Notes: generated by a model from the letters alone, not told the origin. Counted from the first letter of the stretch, positions 23,377-36,099 are shown. The stretch: DNA of 64,000 nucleotides from Alentia gelatinosa (GCA_950022655.1 OX465580.1:100148797-100212796), one strand, 5' to 3'. Numbers and translations are program-made.

Positions 23377-23660
23377 AGGCCCGGCGTCCACCTACTACGA
23401 TATGGCACCGATATGGTCTACGATGCACCTCCCGATACAAAATCAAAGTCGCGTCGGAAGGTTACCTGATATCGGGGCAGTAGACCACGTTTCTGCGATT
23501 AGACACCGATAAAAACCCCATACAACGCATGGTGTATTGGCTTGTCTAGACGTGTGTCTACGATTTTGCACCTTCCAGATATGGCACCGATTTTGACATT
23601 TTGTATCGGTGCCATATCGGGAGGTCTACGATTCTATCGTAGTAGGTGGACGCCGGGCCT
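23377..23660. mobile_element. Family A palindromic MITE, best copy A3
   Basis: A 284-bp element with near-perfect terminal inverted repeats of 27 bp: AGGCCCGGCGTCCACC on the left and GGTGGACGCCGGGCCT on the right, continuing through CTACTACGATA and its inverse. TA flanks both sides (23375-23376, 23661-23662). The rest is also palindromic, with GGCACCGATA and TATCGGTGCC words. It is the least mutated family A copy and can serve as the reference. No coding capacity. The TA duplication is that of Tc1/mariner-like elements, but other TA-targeting superfamilies are possible. Confidence 0.92.
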
Positions 23661-23702
23661 TATACATCTAAACCCTGAATTATTGATCTATTGAACTGCG
23701 TT

Positions 23703-23812
23703 AGGCCTGGCGTCCACCTACTACGATAATAATTTAGACCTACCGATATGGCACCGATACAAAAACCAAATATCGGAGACATATCGGGAAGGTGCAAAAT
23801 CGTAGACATATA
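23703..23812. mobile_element. Family A MITE, truncated copy A4
   Basis: It starts AGGCCTGGCGTCCACC and follows the family for about 110 bp to CGTAGACATAT, where similarity stops. Only 40 bp separates it from A3. It keeps the AATTTAGACCTACCGATA segment that serves as the empty site for the insertion inside A2. Confidence 0.85.
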
Positions 23813-23814
23813 TC

Positions 23815-26189
23815 GTTGTATGCTCCTCCGATCTCCCCTGCGTGGTGTCTGGTAACTGCTGTGTTCATATAATTTCAGATTGGACAAAAAGAAAGAAGTG
23901 GTAATGAGCGATACAAAAAACCATCAGCGATGAAAGAGACCTCACACCACAGAACGTGTAAATAAAAATCCTCCACAACACAGAATCGACGCGCTGACAA
24001 AAAGAAGACAGCTTCACTCTGCTGATACCCGCTCTTGATCCACCCCCTCATCAACACGCCAAGCTGGAATTCGCCCCTCAGCACAGGGAAATGCAAGATA
24101 AACTCAAATTTAGGGGCCCAGCAAAAACAGGAGCGTCGTAAATTAATCAAGGCAGCTTTGCATCGTGATTGGGCGACCATGATAGATTGCTTTGTAGAGA
24201 ACTGAGTAATCCTACATTGCAGGCTGTCTGTGTGTGGACGAGAGGTGGTGGGGAGGGGTGGAATGGGGTTGCCCGGGTGCTAGATGGGTAGCAACGACAA
24301 GGGTGAATATGCAGAGGGTGTAGTCTGTGGTGTTTGTTCGTGGGAAAGTGAAAAGATGGTGTGTGTGGAGACGGGCGATAGGGGAGGAGGTAGGGATGCG
24401 TTTGTGCAGAAAAACATGCGGCGCTTGGCATGTTCTCTTTCAAGTGCACTTGTGGCAGGGATAGCGTTAGCAATCCTTCATTACATACACAATGCCAATA
24501 CTCTATCTATGCAAAAACAAAAACCGTATCCATTTAAAATGCATAAAAATAATCTCCTTGTAAATTCCACCCAGGAGATGAATGACACTCGGCCACCGTG
24601 CCAGAAAATAATTAATCAGGGAATCTCCAACTGGGTGCTATTGGCTTTGCTCCAGCAGAGACCATAGACTGAAGGAGGGCTTCGACGATTCCTCCTGTGT
24701 CCCCTTCCTGGCTGATATATAAGAGGACGTGATTTATACGTCTGTGCGTGGTATTCGCTAATATAGTGTGACGTTGATAGTGTCCATGTCCCGGCCGTGC
24801 CCGTCGATGGCACGGACGGACAGGCGAGCAATTGCCGGCGACGAGTGGTGAATCCAGAGGCCAGGCGGCCGTTTTTCCACCACAGAATCAATCCATCAAG
24901 TGAGCACCACTTACCGTGGCTCTCCCATGTATGGATGGTGAGGAGGCGGGGACTGGAGAAGGGGGATGTAGAGAGGAGGAGGGGACAAGGAGGGAGGACG
25001 CAGAGTAGATGGGTGAGGACTGGAGGAGGTATGTACTTCTGGGGAACCGAGTGGTCCGCATTGATCAATCAAATGGCAAGAATTCGAAGATCATAGCCAG
25101 CCAGATACTAGGAACAGGTTCCGGGTGTTCATGAAATCTGTCTCCAGTCATTTCTCATAGATGAACTTTGTACAGTTGATATGCTACAATCCACATTAAG
25201 AGTCTAGCATTTATTGATAATGTATATAGGAATTCGCAATAATGATATCTGGGACCTGTCTCGCGTTAAGTATCAAACACAGCCTTCCTCTTCAACAGGG
25301 ATGAACATTCACCGTGAGCTACTACGCCAGTTTCTGAGTATGCTTAGTCAATGAAGGCTACCGCAGAATCATTCCTACTTCTCCCACTTTCGAGAATCAA
25401 CGCTGCCTCAAACATTAGAGTCCATATATATATATCAAGTTAGATACGAGGTGGCTGTACGGGTTCCCAAATCATTACAGGAAGCAGTGTTGGAATCATA
25501 AGTGAAACATTATTGACTTTCTCCATTCTTATCCACTGCGTTCTATGTCCTCATTCCCTAGTTGTGAAACACTGAAAACTAGTTCGATATATGTCTATGG
25601 AGTGACATTAAACATTTCTTATTCTGGGGTAATGATGAAGTGATGTTATGGTCAATCCATCATCATGATTCATACATTATAACGCAGTGCACCAGTGCAC
25701 ACTATGATTGTGCCAGTAAACATTCACTCTAATAATTCCAACAGACTCACACACATGGATATTTGTGAAAGTAACACAGGTAACTCATTCCCCCAATATA
25801 GATATATATTGACTCCGAGAGCAAAGCTGAAATATGACCCAGCGTGGATTGTAACCAGGAAAGGAGTTATGTACCTGCAGCAATGCAAGCACCTCATACA
25901 CCAAGCCATACCTATAACCCAGACCTTCATATCCTGATCACAAATCGTATAGAGCCTTACGCAGTCACTCCCTTCAGTCATTAATCTGTTGTTAATTCAT
26001 TTGTTCATGTTGCGCCTTGTTGGTTCCAGTCGATGTAAATTTATGTACGTCTACCATTATGCAAAAATTTTCAGCAGAGAACCATGACCTCGGTTGAACA
26101 TTGGTCAACTGACTCCCTAATCATTTTCATTATATCACTTGTGTGTAATAGTGACAGATGCGAGTTGAAATAGAATGGGATATAAAGTA
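23815..26189. other. No gene recognised; GC-richer patch at 24790-25000
   Basis: The patch at 24790-25000 is CpG-containing, and frames overlap on both strands there (150 codons at 24616-25068 minus, 99 at 24797-25096 plus). None has a recognisable domain. TTGATCAATCAAA near 25062 resembles a Pbx/Hox site. The rest shows nothing. Confidence 0.35.
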
Positions 26190-26585
26190 TATATAGACAA
26201 TAATCGATGGTTTTGTGGACAGGCGGCCGTAAATCACGAGAGGTTGACGCGTAGTAATACACGAGCGCTACCACGTCAATCGCGAGTGGTTTACAGAGCC
26301 GCCTGTCCACAAAATCATCGTTTGTTGCATTTATTATCCATCTTTTCAAATAAATTAAACCCAGTAATTGCCATGTCAACGGGTATTACACTAGGAACTA
26401 ATTCTTTGCTCTATAGCAAAATGGACTATTTTCCCCGTATACCATGGTTTTGAGGCCGTATACCACAGGTTTGAATCTGTATACCACAGTTATGGTATCT
26501 GACAGGTTTTATACAATGGGTAGTGGTTTACTGAGTCCCCATACATTTTCAATGGGGGCTTTGTATACGATGGATAATAAATGAA
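26190..26585 (+). mobile_element. Family C hairpin element, copy C1
   Basis: The first part (26199-26322) is a long hairpin. GATGGTTTTGTGGACAGGCG pairs with CGCCTGTCCACAAAATCATC, and the apex holds GTTGACGCGTAGTAATA (26243-26259). The second part is bounded by CATTTATTATCCATC and GATGGATAATAAATG, perfect 15-bp inverses. Inside it the word GTATACCA(C/T) repeats three times about 21 bp apart. C2, 5 kb away, has the same order in reverse. The unit is non-coding. Confidence 0.8.
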
Positions 26586-28285
26586 TAAACTCGGTCCAAG
26601 GATAGACGAAAAGCGGATGATCGAGATAGAAAAACGGGCAATATGCATTCATGATCCCTGTAAATTAGATAATCAAGATTGATATCGTATTGCAACAATA
26701 TTGTGTTACAAAATGGATTGAACATCAGCTTGCCAAACCGTTCACCTGGTCGGGGCACATATCTCAGAGGTTATTAGAGTGCCCCATGCAGTCATCCTAG
26801 GCCTGTTAGGGTTCCCATCCCCCTCCCCCCCCCCCCCCCCAGCCTTAAGCGTTGCTTACCACTAGCTGTTTCAGCGTTCCCCGCACTAGCCGTGATTTCA
26901 GGATGCCCTTAGGCATAAACTAGTGTAATTCTAATTTGGCTGGCCCTGTAATTGCATAGCCCAACTCCCTCGATTGAGTAACCGCTGTAGGGCTACGAAC
27001 TACTGCCAAATATGATTTCAAGTTGAAGCGTCTCAGGGGTGAAAGTTTGATGGAAAAATACCCAAATCCGGTAATTGTATATAAATCCATCGGCGCAAAA
27101 CCCTGACAGACGCGAAATTGATTGAGAGGCAAGCTTAAGGGTATGAATATTCCAGGTGGCCTGCTAAGATGTTCCAGTGTAGTTTCTGTCTTCCCGACTA
27201 TTCGCAGTGCACATGGAACCTCCATTAAGTAGCATTAGCGTTCCGGTGTTCTAGGTGATTGACATGGTCTATGAATTTAAAACCACCGTTAGAGGTTTCT
27301 TTCCGGAACTTCGACGTGTGGTGTATTCCCTTACTTATCTCCTCCCGCCCACTTTGTGTTTACTGCCTGTGTCTTCTACAATTGATTGTTGAATGAAGTA
27401 TGTCATTTTTTTAAACGTATCTCTCTTTGAGACCTACTTCCTACCAAAAAATACAATGAAGTAAAACTTTATCATTATGAAGAGGTCTTTTATGATCTCA
27501 GAACATATATGTATCACCAAATATTGAGTAGAATAAATAAGACTACAATATACGTATTCTAAGTATTGCCCAAGTCGCCAGAGTCAGCAAAGCCGAAGTT
27601 CTCTCTTATAGGAACGCCTCCAACCAATTTTATTTCTTTACCCCGATCCACTATCTCTAGTTATGCCTTTGTCTGGGTCTTGAATTCCCGAGACTCTTTC
27701 TTAATCGATATTCCTAGTCCCAATACCTGGTCGAATTACCATCTACACTTTCCAAAACGTTCTTTTGCTTCCTTTCTCATCGGGCTCAATAGGCAATAAT
27801 CCATCCCTGTAGCCGTTTGAGCTCTGACTTCCCCACATCCATATGCTTAACACTGATCTCATTACGATTCCAGTCACACTGCTACCCTGCCTAATCAGAA
27901 GTCTGCCGGTGCCTCCGTGACATAACGACCTGACGAAACGCAAAGCCGAAATAAACGTTCTCCCACCATAGGCCAACCGACCAAGGCTGCTACCTATTGC
28001 TACTGAAGGAGTTTCACGTAGCATGCATTTTTCATGGCCGACGCTCGTGTCTTTGATAACATTGTTAATGCATATACCCCACGCCTAAATTGTCGCCTTT
28101 TTATGGTTGTTTATTATCGTTCACTCGCAGTGTTATAGCAATGAGGAAGGCAGTGAATGAGCAGCTCACTGATACGTGAGGTGAAGGTTCAGTAGGGTAG
28201 TTTATGCTGGTGGTTCGAGTAGCTCATTGTAGGCCCTAGTAAACAAGTAGTCCAAAGGGACCGCATACGCAAGGTTCAAACATAA
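26586..28285. other. No gene recognised; poly-C run at 26825-26840
   Basis: A 16-base C run lies at 26825-26840. Otherwise the sequence is unique, with no open frame of interest. Confidence 0.4.
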
Positions 28286-28760
28286 TATATTTATATAGAA
28301 CTGGATCGAGAATCATATAAATACACAGTACCCCATGAGTTTGGTTGCGCTATAATCGTCATTGAGGCAAAGCCTAGTGATGATTACGGCGCATAAAAAA
28401 CGAGTGGAGTGTTATGTACTATACGGAAACTGGCTTACTGTCTTCGTACGTCAAAAATACGCGGTGAAATTATTGATCGGATACATCCCGATGCCGAAGG
28501 CAGAGGTATGTATCTGATTGATAATTTTACCAAGTATTTTGATGTACGAAGACAGTCAGCCCGTTTTCGTATTATTAAAAACCTAAAAATGGCGAAATCA
28601 TAGCTAGTCACATGATCACATACCCCGTACATCACAGTGTGACGTACGGCTATAGATACGTCATGGGTAGCAGCGGGCAGTATGTGTGGTTCATACGGTC
28701 ATAGGTATATATGATTTATGATTAGAATGCAGTTCTGGATTTATCTCATCCCTTTTATGG
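28286..28760 (-). mobile_element. Family D hairpin element, copy D3, interrupted by B2
   Basis: It begins TATAGAACTGGATCGAGAAT, as D4 does in reverse, and holds the apex GTCATTGAGGCAAAGCCTAG. After GAGTGTTA it is broken by about 290 bp of family B. It resumes at TATGATTTATGATTAG and ends GGATTTATCTCATCCC. The CRE/CCAAT half is missing, so the copy is truncated. Confidence 0.7.
28415..28708 (-). mobile_element. Family B hairpin element, copy B2, inserted in D3
   Basis: The reverse complement matches B1 (20069-20393) from ACACATACTGCCCGC through the hairpin to CCGTAT. The apex here is a tight inverted repeat, with GATACATCCC pairing with a GTATGTATC arm around GCCGAAGGC. Family D copies without the insertion define where it entered, within an AT-rich TTAT/TATT stretch. 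The exact duplication is ambiguous. Confidence 0.7.
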
Positions 28761-29017
28761 ATATTAGAATAGCATCACAACATCAGAATGATTTAAATTA
28801 TTTCACAAATCCAGTGGACTGGCGAACATTCCATTGAGTCTGGCTCCTATGTACCCCACACAGCGCCATCTGTGACATGGGGACAGTGTGAGTGGTGTGT
28901 GCCAGGCCACTGACCACTCTACACACAGGCCGCCCTCTCGGGGTGTACGTTATATAATTTTGAATTACTATCAGGAGTAGTTCCTTTAATTCACATTTAA
29001 AGATAGACCTATGTTAA
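28761..29017. other. No repeat or gene recognised
   Basis: Nothing supportable was seen. Confidence 0.35.
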
Positions 29018-29735
29018 GCCCTGCACCCCCCCCCCCCCCCCCAGCGCTTATACACCACATGTGACCTCCCGATACACTACGATTAAAAACCGCAAAAATG
29101 TCGTCTATTGAGAGGTCCCAAAAGTTCTAATAATAGACATGGGTGTCTATCGTATGCCATCGCAACGCCTTTGGAGATGAGGTACAAAAGAGTAGTAAAC
29201 CACAGTCATGATTGGCTCATGATTCAATCAGTGCATCAATGTAGAACTCAGGCTGAAATTTAATATCAATATATACTATTATTTCGGAAATATCGAATGA
29301 ATCTGAATGATCTGTTTTTAGGTATTTACAACTTATTATGATATCATTTCTCAAACACTAAAACATTCAAATTGAAAAATATCGTGGTAATATTGTGGTA
29401 ATATCAGAATTCCGATATGAAACTATTGTTTTCAGACCATTGAACTTACGCAAATAATATCATATGTATAGCAATTTTCTCACCCATGAGAGACATCTTT
29501 CCGTTACATATTTGCCCTATTTACACTGATATGCTACGAAAAATCCAACAGGTTGGATCTTATCGGGAGGCATGCAGGTGGCGTTTTTCTTCGTGGCATA
29601 TTTGGAGCCAATCGTGGCATATCGATGAGTCAATAGTAGAAGTGTGGCACACTGCCATGATTCTGTCTGACCTCCCGATGGAATTTTAATTCCTAAGGCC
29701 TATCGCGACCAGAATCGGCGTTGGTGGGTGCAGGG
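29018..29735. mobile_element. TA-adjacent inverted-repeat element, family G
   Basis: The ends are GCCCTGCACCC and its exact inverse GGGTGCAGGGC. TTAA precedes the left end. A 17-base C run (29026-29042) extends the left terminal repeat. Internal words ACCTCCCGATA and TTATCGGGAGG are shared with family A, so the two are probably related. The 718-bp interior has no frame I recognise. The short terminal match leaves the boundaries less secure than for A or F. Confidence 0.5.
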
Positions 29736-29739
29736 CCAC

Positions 29740-30469
29740 ATCTATGCGCATATTCTATAATTGAGTGATTCTTGATCAGAATGTATTACTAGATTATCTA
29801 TCTTTTCTTTAAAAACTGGACAGATTCCGTAATATGCTGATAACATAAATGTTCTTGTAGCATGTATTTACGATTATGACACTCACCCGATTAATTGTCT
29901 ATCGCCTGTGACAATAGCACGGGGTGCTATCTGAACAGTCTTGAATGTCGGCGGTGCCCTACCATAGTCACGCATAATGGGGTTTATGAATAATCACTCT
30001 AATCGTTATTGATGGCGACTAATGCCAACACGCCCCTTATCCCTCACTCCCACCCCCACCCCCTACTCTTGCAGGGCCGGCACTTCTGTCGCGGGACTCG
30101 GCGACTAGCGGTACATGCTAACACTCTATTGATCTGTATTGAGAGCCCTAGGGTGGCAAGCAGGTGGAATCATGTATGCATATAGACCTCAAGTCTATAA
30201 CACAAACACGCTCGCTCTGGGTATAGCCCATCGTGTCTGCCAGTCATTCCTCTGCATATCACACAGCAGGCGAAGAAAATATGGAAAAACACGCAAAGGC
30301 CTAGCGAAGGACCATGTAGACGGGAGGGACTGAGAAGGCAAGAGCGTGCCACCTAAATGAACTTGTTCCTTCATAGATACCCGATATATGGATTGATTTA
30401 GGTGGCAGTTGGAGATTTCGGGTTTGCTTAGTCCATATCCTTACGTGTCTCAGTCGCCGTCCCGCCCCA
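29740..30469. other. No gene recognised
   Basis: Nothing supportable was seen except a GC-richer patch at 30040-30110. Confidence 0.35.
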
Positions 30470-30800
30470 TACACACTCTCCACCCCGGGTCCCTCGTGAT
30501 GAGCTGCTCTTTGATTAGCGACTCGTACGCGCCGTCATTGAATCAGTGCCGCCCATCTTAATTACTTACAATGCCTCGTTTATCGCGGCCGGCGAGTCTC
30601 GTGCAGGATCAATGTCCAACACATTCGCAGTAATTATCAGTTTAGGTGGCTGGTGATTAGCTCGGCCGGGTTCCGCTCCCCGCTCCCGCCGCACTGATAT
30701 GAAAATGATAGTACCTCCGTCCCTCATCACCCCCTCACGCCGCCGCCTAATGGCGTGTATGTCAGTTACGACATTAACAGACACGGCGGCAACATCTCTC
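30470..30800. promoter_or_regulatory. GC-richer island, candidate conserved non-coding element
   Basis: A block of balanced base composition with CpGs, TTAATTACTTA (near 30559), and GGCCGGC and GCCGCC words contrasts with AT-rich flanks. Homeodomain-type TAATTA motifs in such islands often mark developmental enhancers. No conservation data are available here. Confidence 0.3.
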
Positions 30801-30948
30801 GCATGTTAATATCGATTCATTCTTGTTTAGCCCTACTCGTTATTACTACTATATAAACTGTAATGTACACGTGTGCTGGATAAATGGTCTGTGGTTTCTC
30901 CGGTTTGCTTTAGAGGTGTTGGTATTGGCAGCCGCTATCCTACACCTA

Positions 30949-31265
30949 AAGCCGAATGCCCATCTACCGATTTAGGGTTGAACGATTAGTTCCCAAATCA
31001 TATAGGAGTCGGTCACTTTGTCGCAGGCAAATTACGTAACCCCTCGCTCGACCCGCACAATGGTAAAATAGGTGTATGGTCCACTAATCGCTGGAGGAGG
31101 GCAAAAACCAAGGAAACCGAGTGTTTACTAATCGCTGGGTAGCCTTGCCTAGCTGTCCTACATCTACCGACTCCGTTAGGATTGCTTGGCTGAGAGAAAT
31201 TACCCTCCGTTTGTCGCCGACAAACGTACATAAATGTTCCGAAATCGGTAGATGGGCATTGGGCT
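30949..31265. mobile_element. TA-flanked palindromic MITE, family F
   Basis: A 317-bp element whose ends share a perfect inverted 19-mer, AATGCCCATCTACCGATTT, a few bases inside the termini AAGCC and GGGCT. TA flanks each side (30947-30948, 31266-31267). CCTACATCTACCGA near the right end echoes the terminal repeat. Non-coding. The TA flank and AGCC-type start resemble families A, G and H. Confidence 0.8.
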
Positions 31266-31516
31266 TATTTTTGGTGCCACTGAGTGGAGTATTTCAAAAG
31301 TTGTACAATTGCAGATACAGTACGGCAGATACTTTGGATGAATAGCAAATTAAATATCTTATATTCAGGTGAATTGCAACAAGGTATTCTGCACAGAGTA
31401 GGATGGCTCTAATGTATTTGATTGCATCTGTTACTATTGTGCTAATGCTGTAATTGCACATTTAGCATTTTAAAGGTAGTATAGAATACAACGGGCTATA
31501 AAACCTGATGGAGGAT

Positions 31517-31855
31517 TTAATTATCCATGGTATACAAAGCCCTCATTGAAAATGTATGGGGACTCAGTAAACCACGACCCAGTGTATAAAACCTGTCAGA
31601 TACCATAACTGTGGTATACGGATTCTAACCTGTGGTATACGGCCTCAAAACCATGGTATACGGGAAAATAGTCCCCTTTGCTATAGAGCAAAGAAATAGT
31701 CCCTATTGTTATACCCTTTAATATGACAATTACTGGGTTTAATTTATTCGAAAAGATGGATAATAAATGCAACAAACGATGATTTTGTGGACAGGCAGCT
31801 CTGTAAACCACTCCACAAACCTGTCCACAAAACCATCGATTATTGTCTATGTATT
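31517..31855 (-). mobile_element. Family C element, copy C2, hairpin centre deleted
   Basis: The reverse complement follows C1 closely through the GTATACCA repeats and the inverted-repeat-bounded module. It then reaches the GATGGTTTTGTGGACAGG hairpin stem. About 60 bp of the hairpin apex present in C1 is absent, including GTTGACGCGTAGTAATA. The left boundary motif is slightly altered. Confidence 0.8.
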
Positions 31856-34195
31856 ATTTAGACCATTTGACTAATAAAATAATGAGAATAATGTCCCGAC
31901 CTGATATTTCCTAAAGTTAAAAAATGCTCTATACCTGTCTTTTAAATCGTCTTTTAAATCGTCTTTCTTAAGAGCTAAACCAGATAGTTCCCTAAATTAG
32001 TTGCCACTTTAGATTGATATTACATTAAGTCGGAACAAATCTGTTCTATTCATAATTCCGTGTCTTAGACATTTAAACAAATGAAATGTATATTTAATTC
32101 AATCTCTGATATTTGTACTTCGCCCTTTACTCTTATCGAGGAGTAGGAAGCCGTTTGCACCTTTACCTTGATTTATGAACACCCCTGCAAAGCTCATATT
32201 ATACTAAGAATATTATACTCCTGGAACGCAGTCATCATTTACTAGAGAAGCCTTTTCACATATTTCGCCCGCCCCAGTAAAGCACAGATTTTATGTTGTT
32301 AGACCTGTAATGAGTTCCTATTTGTAATCAAACCGAATGGCGCGCGTCGCCTACGGCGTTCCCACCTGACGACGAATCGGGCACCGATGATTTGCGCAGT
32401 GCACAAATGTCGGCGGTGGTGGCTCTCGAGGATTAATCCTTGCCTTGGATGTAAAATAACATATAATAAAATATTGATGCTGCTAGATGGGTCCTAGTCT
32501 GGAGATTAACCCTTCCTACACTGCAGCTGAGTGTACACCTTCAACAGATACACTGACGGGATTCCAATATATGCAGAGAGGGTTGATGTAGAAATCGTCG
32601 TTGGCAAGAGAAAGGTTCTGTCTTGCACTGGAAAGGTGGAGGTCGAGACTGAGCCAGAGTAGGGATCATGGTCTGCCACCAATTACATGTATGATTTTTT
32701 TTTGGTAAAGCGAAGAGTCATCAGATGGTGACGAATTGCGTAAAGGGATATAAAAACGTCAACCTGAAATTTATCTTGCCATCATGCGCCCTAAAAGTGG
32801 CAAACAGTCGGTGTGTGCTGCCAAAAGCCACAATCAGTGGCCGGAATCGTCAAGTGGAAACGCCGTATCAGCCAGTCCACGCAGCTGCATCAGAACTACC
32901 TCATCTACAATCTCCCTCAAGAGGCTTCTCTGACATAGATTAATGGGTGGATCCAGATATTCTTGGCATAACTCAATCTATCCTATTTCGTGACGTTGCC
33001 TGATAATATGTTATAGTTGAAAATTGATATTTCATTTGCACTTTCTGATGGTATAGGGTGTTCATTTCTGTTAGTTATTGCATCCTAGCTTTGCTGTGTC
33101 TTCTGACTGTATTGCAGAGATGTTTAATATAGTGTAAATTAGTAGAACACTGTGACGTAGTCATGTTTCAATAACGTTTTGCTGATAGCTAATTCTCAGA
33201 TATTATTATCAGCATAGTGTAGGTGAGATAGATGTTGGCTCTGACAAAGGTCCTCTTAAGGGTTAATATGGCTTCCCCGTGAGCATTGGCCGCAGATCGA
33301 AACATTACACATCTAATTATAATAATGTCCTGATCCCAATATGAATCCACACTGATAATGCCAACTGTTCTTTGAAGTTATTCGATAGCCATCTATCAAA
33401 ATTACTAGTTGGAGGCAATTAGTGCCGACCATTGATACCATATAAAGAAATGTAACATGCCTGGAAAGTCCCATTATATAATATTAAATTCTGATGCACT
33501 TTGGTCAGTATAAGACTGTCAATGACAACCTTGTCAGTTCACCATAGACGACGTGTGCTATTCCTAAGTAGTGACAGGGCAGGACTTGGGTAATCCTCTT
33601 ACCCCAAGAGCCACTTTTATCATGTCTTCATACATAATTGAATGCCTCTGTTATTTACCAAATATTGCACAGTTAACACTATACACCTGACTAGATAGTG
33701 ACAGATACGACCCTTATCTTTTATTACTATAGTGTTCACTATGATTCGGCTTGAGAATATTCATCAGTCGTTGTCAGACTATATATGCAGATAGAAGAGC
33801 TAGTTTCCTGTCTCAAGACCTGTTTAGGAAGTAGCCAGGGATCTAAAGGCAGCGTACGTCGAAGGCAGAATCACAAACGGCACACAACCTCTATAAGTAG
33901 ATCAATAAAGGGAATGTTTGTGCTATGATAGTCCACCTACCTAATAAAATCCCAACAGAAGAGAATCCGGCGCTCAACAAAGCTAGTAGCAACAGAGAGG
34001 TCGCCTTTGTTCCACAATCCCTATGTACTTTTTATCGTCCCTCCAGGTAAAAGCGATAACCAGGAAGACAAATCGGCACCAATGCCACCGGAATCAATAG
34101 CATTTTGGGAAGGCGGTTGGGGCGTTAAATAGAAGCCAAGGAGGCGCAGTCATATGTGAAGTGGGCGATCGATCATCTGGGCTCTTTAACCATCC
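31856..34195. other. No gene recognised; motif island at 32335-32450
   Basis: The island at 32335-32450 is CpG-rich and contains AGGATTAATCCT (32429-32440), a perfect 12-bp palindrome of two TAATCC homeodomain sites. The rest is AT-rich and unique. The 72-codon frame at 32725 has no recognisable domain. Confidence 0.4.
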
Positions 34196-34196
34196 G

Positions 34197-34209
34197 CCCC
34201 CCCCCCCCC
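34197..34209 (+). repeat. Poly-C run
   Basis: Thirteen consecutive C, on the same strand as the other C runs. Confidence 0.9.
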
Positions 34210-34214
34210 GCCTC

Positions 34215-36099
34215 CCTCGAGTTATTAGTCAAAGGATACTGAAACCAGAAGGAGGATAGTACGCCTGCCTTTATCAGAAATCCACTAGAGACACTGCCCC
34301 TGTTCTCTCCTCCTCCACCCCACACCTCCATGCGTGGGATGATGTCAAGACTTCTGGTCTAGTTTTGACAGGTAAGACTCGCGGGTTAATTGACAGGGAC
34401 TGTTGTCTATTGATGGGGAGCAGCCAACCACTGGCAGCCTTGACGGCGGAGACCCGTGGATCTTCTGTTGCCATAGAAAGAACGCCTGAGACTCAACTTA
34501 AGTGCCTGGAAAAGTATAGGACATCGGAGGAGAAGGTACCATTTTTAGGTTGCTGCGAGGTTGTGCAGGATATCGTGCTCATTTTCCGGCCGTTTTATGT
34601 ATCGTAGCAAGTTTTCGCTTAAAATATTTGGTTTTGTGTTCGGGATACTAAGAATGGGGTGGTGCGCTACTGCTGTCGAGCGGTTATGGTTACAAACCTG
34701 TCTTACTTATCAAAGACACGCAGTGCAATATGTCCTCTCCTGGGAAAACCTCTTCATGGAAGTTTTATCGCATTGCTCTAGCATCAGAGGTCTTGAAACA
34801 GAATTTATAACACGACATAGAACCCTTACGCAGATATTTTCGTATCATATTGCTCAGAACATTATAGGGATAAATTTAAATGCTTTGTGGTTTTATTTGA
34901 CATTTAAATCCATTACTCCTGGATGATCGGGGATTAAACCACCCCCTTACGCACTGCACCCACATCCACTTGAAATACAAACTTATTAATGATGCTTGGG
35001 ACTCCTCTAATTGCTCAGCCTAATTAGGCAGTACACTAAAACAATCCAAATGCGTATTACCTAAGATTAAATCAAGATGGGAGTCGTTAGGGTTGTAAAT
35101 ACCCCCCTGAAGCATGTTTAGAGATGATCATTGAAACCTGCAACTAATGTGATCCTTTGATTTCGACCGCTTACCGTAGCTACACATAATTCTGCGCATG
35201 ATTCGTATTCAATTTAAGGGTGATGGATACCTGTGCAAGCCGCAGGGTGAGGACATGAGAGTGGTGGGGGTGGGGGAGTATGCGATGAAGGGATGGGGAG
35301 GGATCCGCATGAAGGTTTTAATGCCACAGCTGGAGCCAACTAGGATACTAACAAATGAAACCAATTATGGCTAAGACCACCCGGAGAAGGGAGTTTCTGA
35401 CGGTCCTAATGACGTCTGAACCGAGCCCGGTCAATAGGGACACTAAAGCTGATATGCTCCTCTACGCATCAGTCATTAGGGCATTTTGTCACATGGATAC
35501 AAACAACCTCCAAGTTTGTCAACTGAGAAATTCCTTTTATATTGTGTAGATGTGCCTCTACCATGTTTATTGTTACAGGTGTTGAGAGATGTCGCCTTTC
35601 TACTCTAATACGGTGAGTGGAGCCTATCCCACTGGGCCAGTAGATCTTGCCCAGTTGGCGTCAGGTTTTCCTTTGTATCTTTGATTCCTTTGATTTACTC
35701 TAGTGTGCAACATATTTTCCTCCTACGTTTTTGCTGTTGATAATATATACAGATCTTTACATGCTACCTAAAAATAACTCAGAGTAGAATCCCGTTTAGG
35801 GTAGGAAAAACAAAATAATGATTGCAGGGATTTATAAGGAAGATGAACCTATGCTAGAGAGTAGGTTTCATCCTAAAAGGATGAACAATACGATATTCTG
35901 CAGTACATCTATGAGATACGTTAAAGGTTTGGATAGTACATCAACTGCTATACGAGAGATATTGTACCCATCACACGGCCGAACAACTCGGGATTGGCTC
36001 CTTTACTGCCCTAGCCCCTGTATTAAAAACCTGCCGCAGGAAATACCGAGGACACTGCCCTCTGGCCATGACCAACGTGCCCCGTGCTTTACCCTTATT
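34215..36099. other. No gene recognised
   Basis: Frames of 80 and 121 codons (34365-34607, 34561-34926) overlap one another and show no domain, signal or repeat partner. Confidence 0.4.

Noticed and set aside
24616..25068. 150-codon minus frame
   Set aside because: Overlaps open plus-strand frames in GC-richer DNA; low-information composition and no motif.
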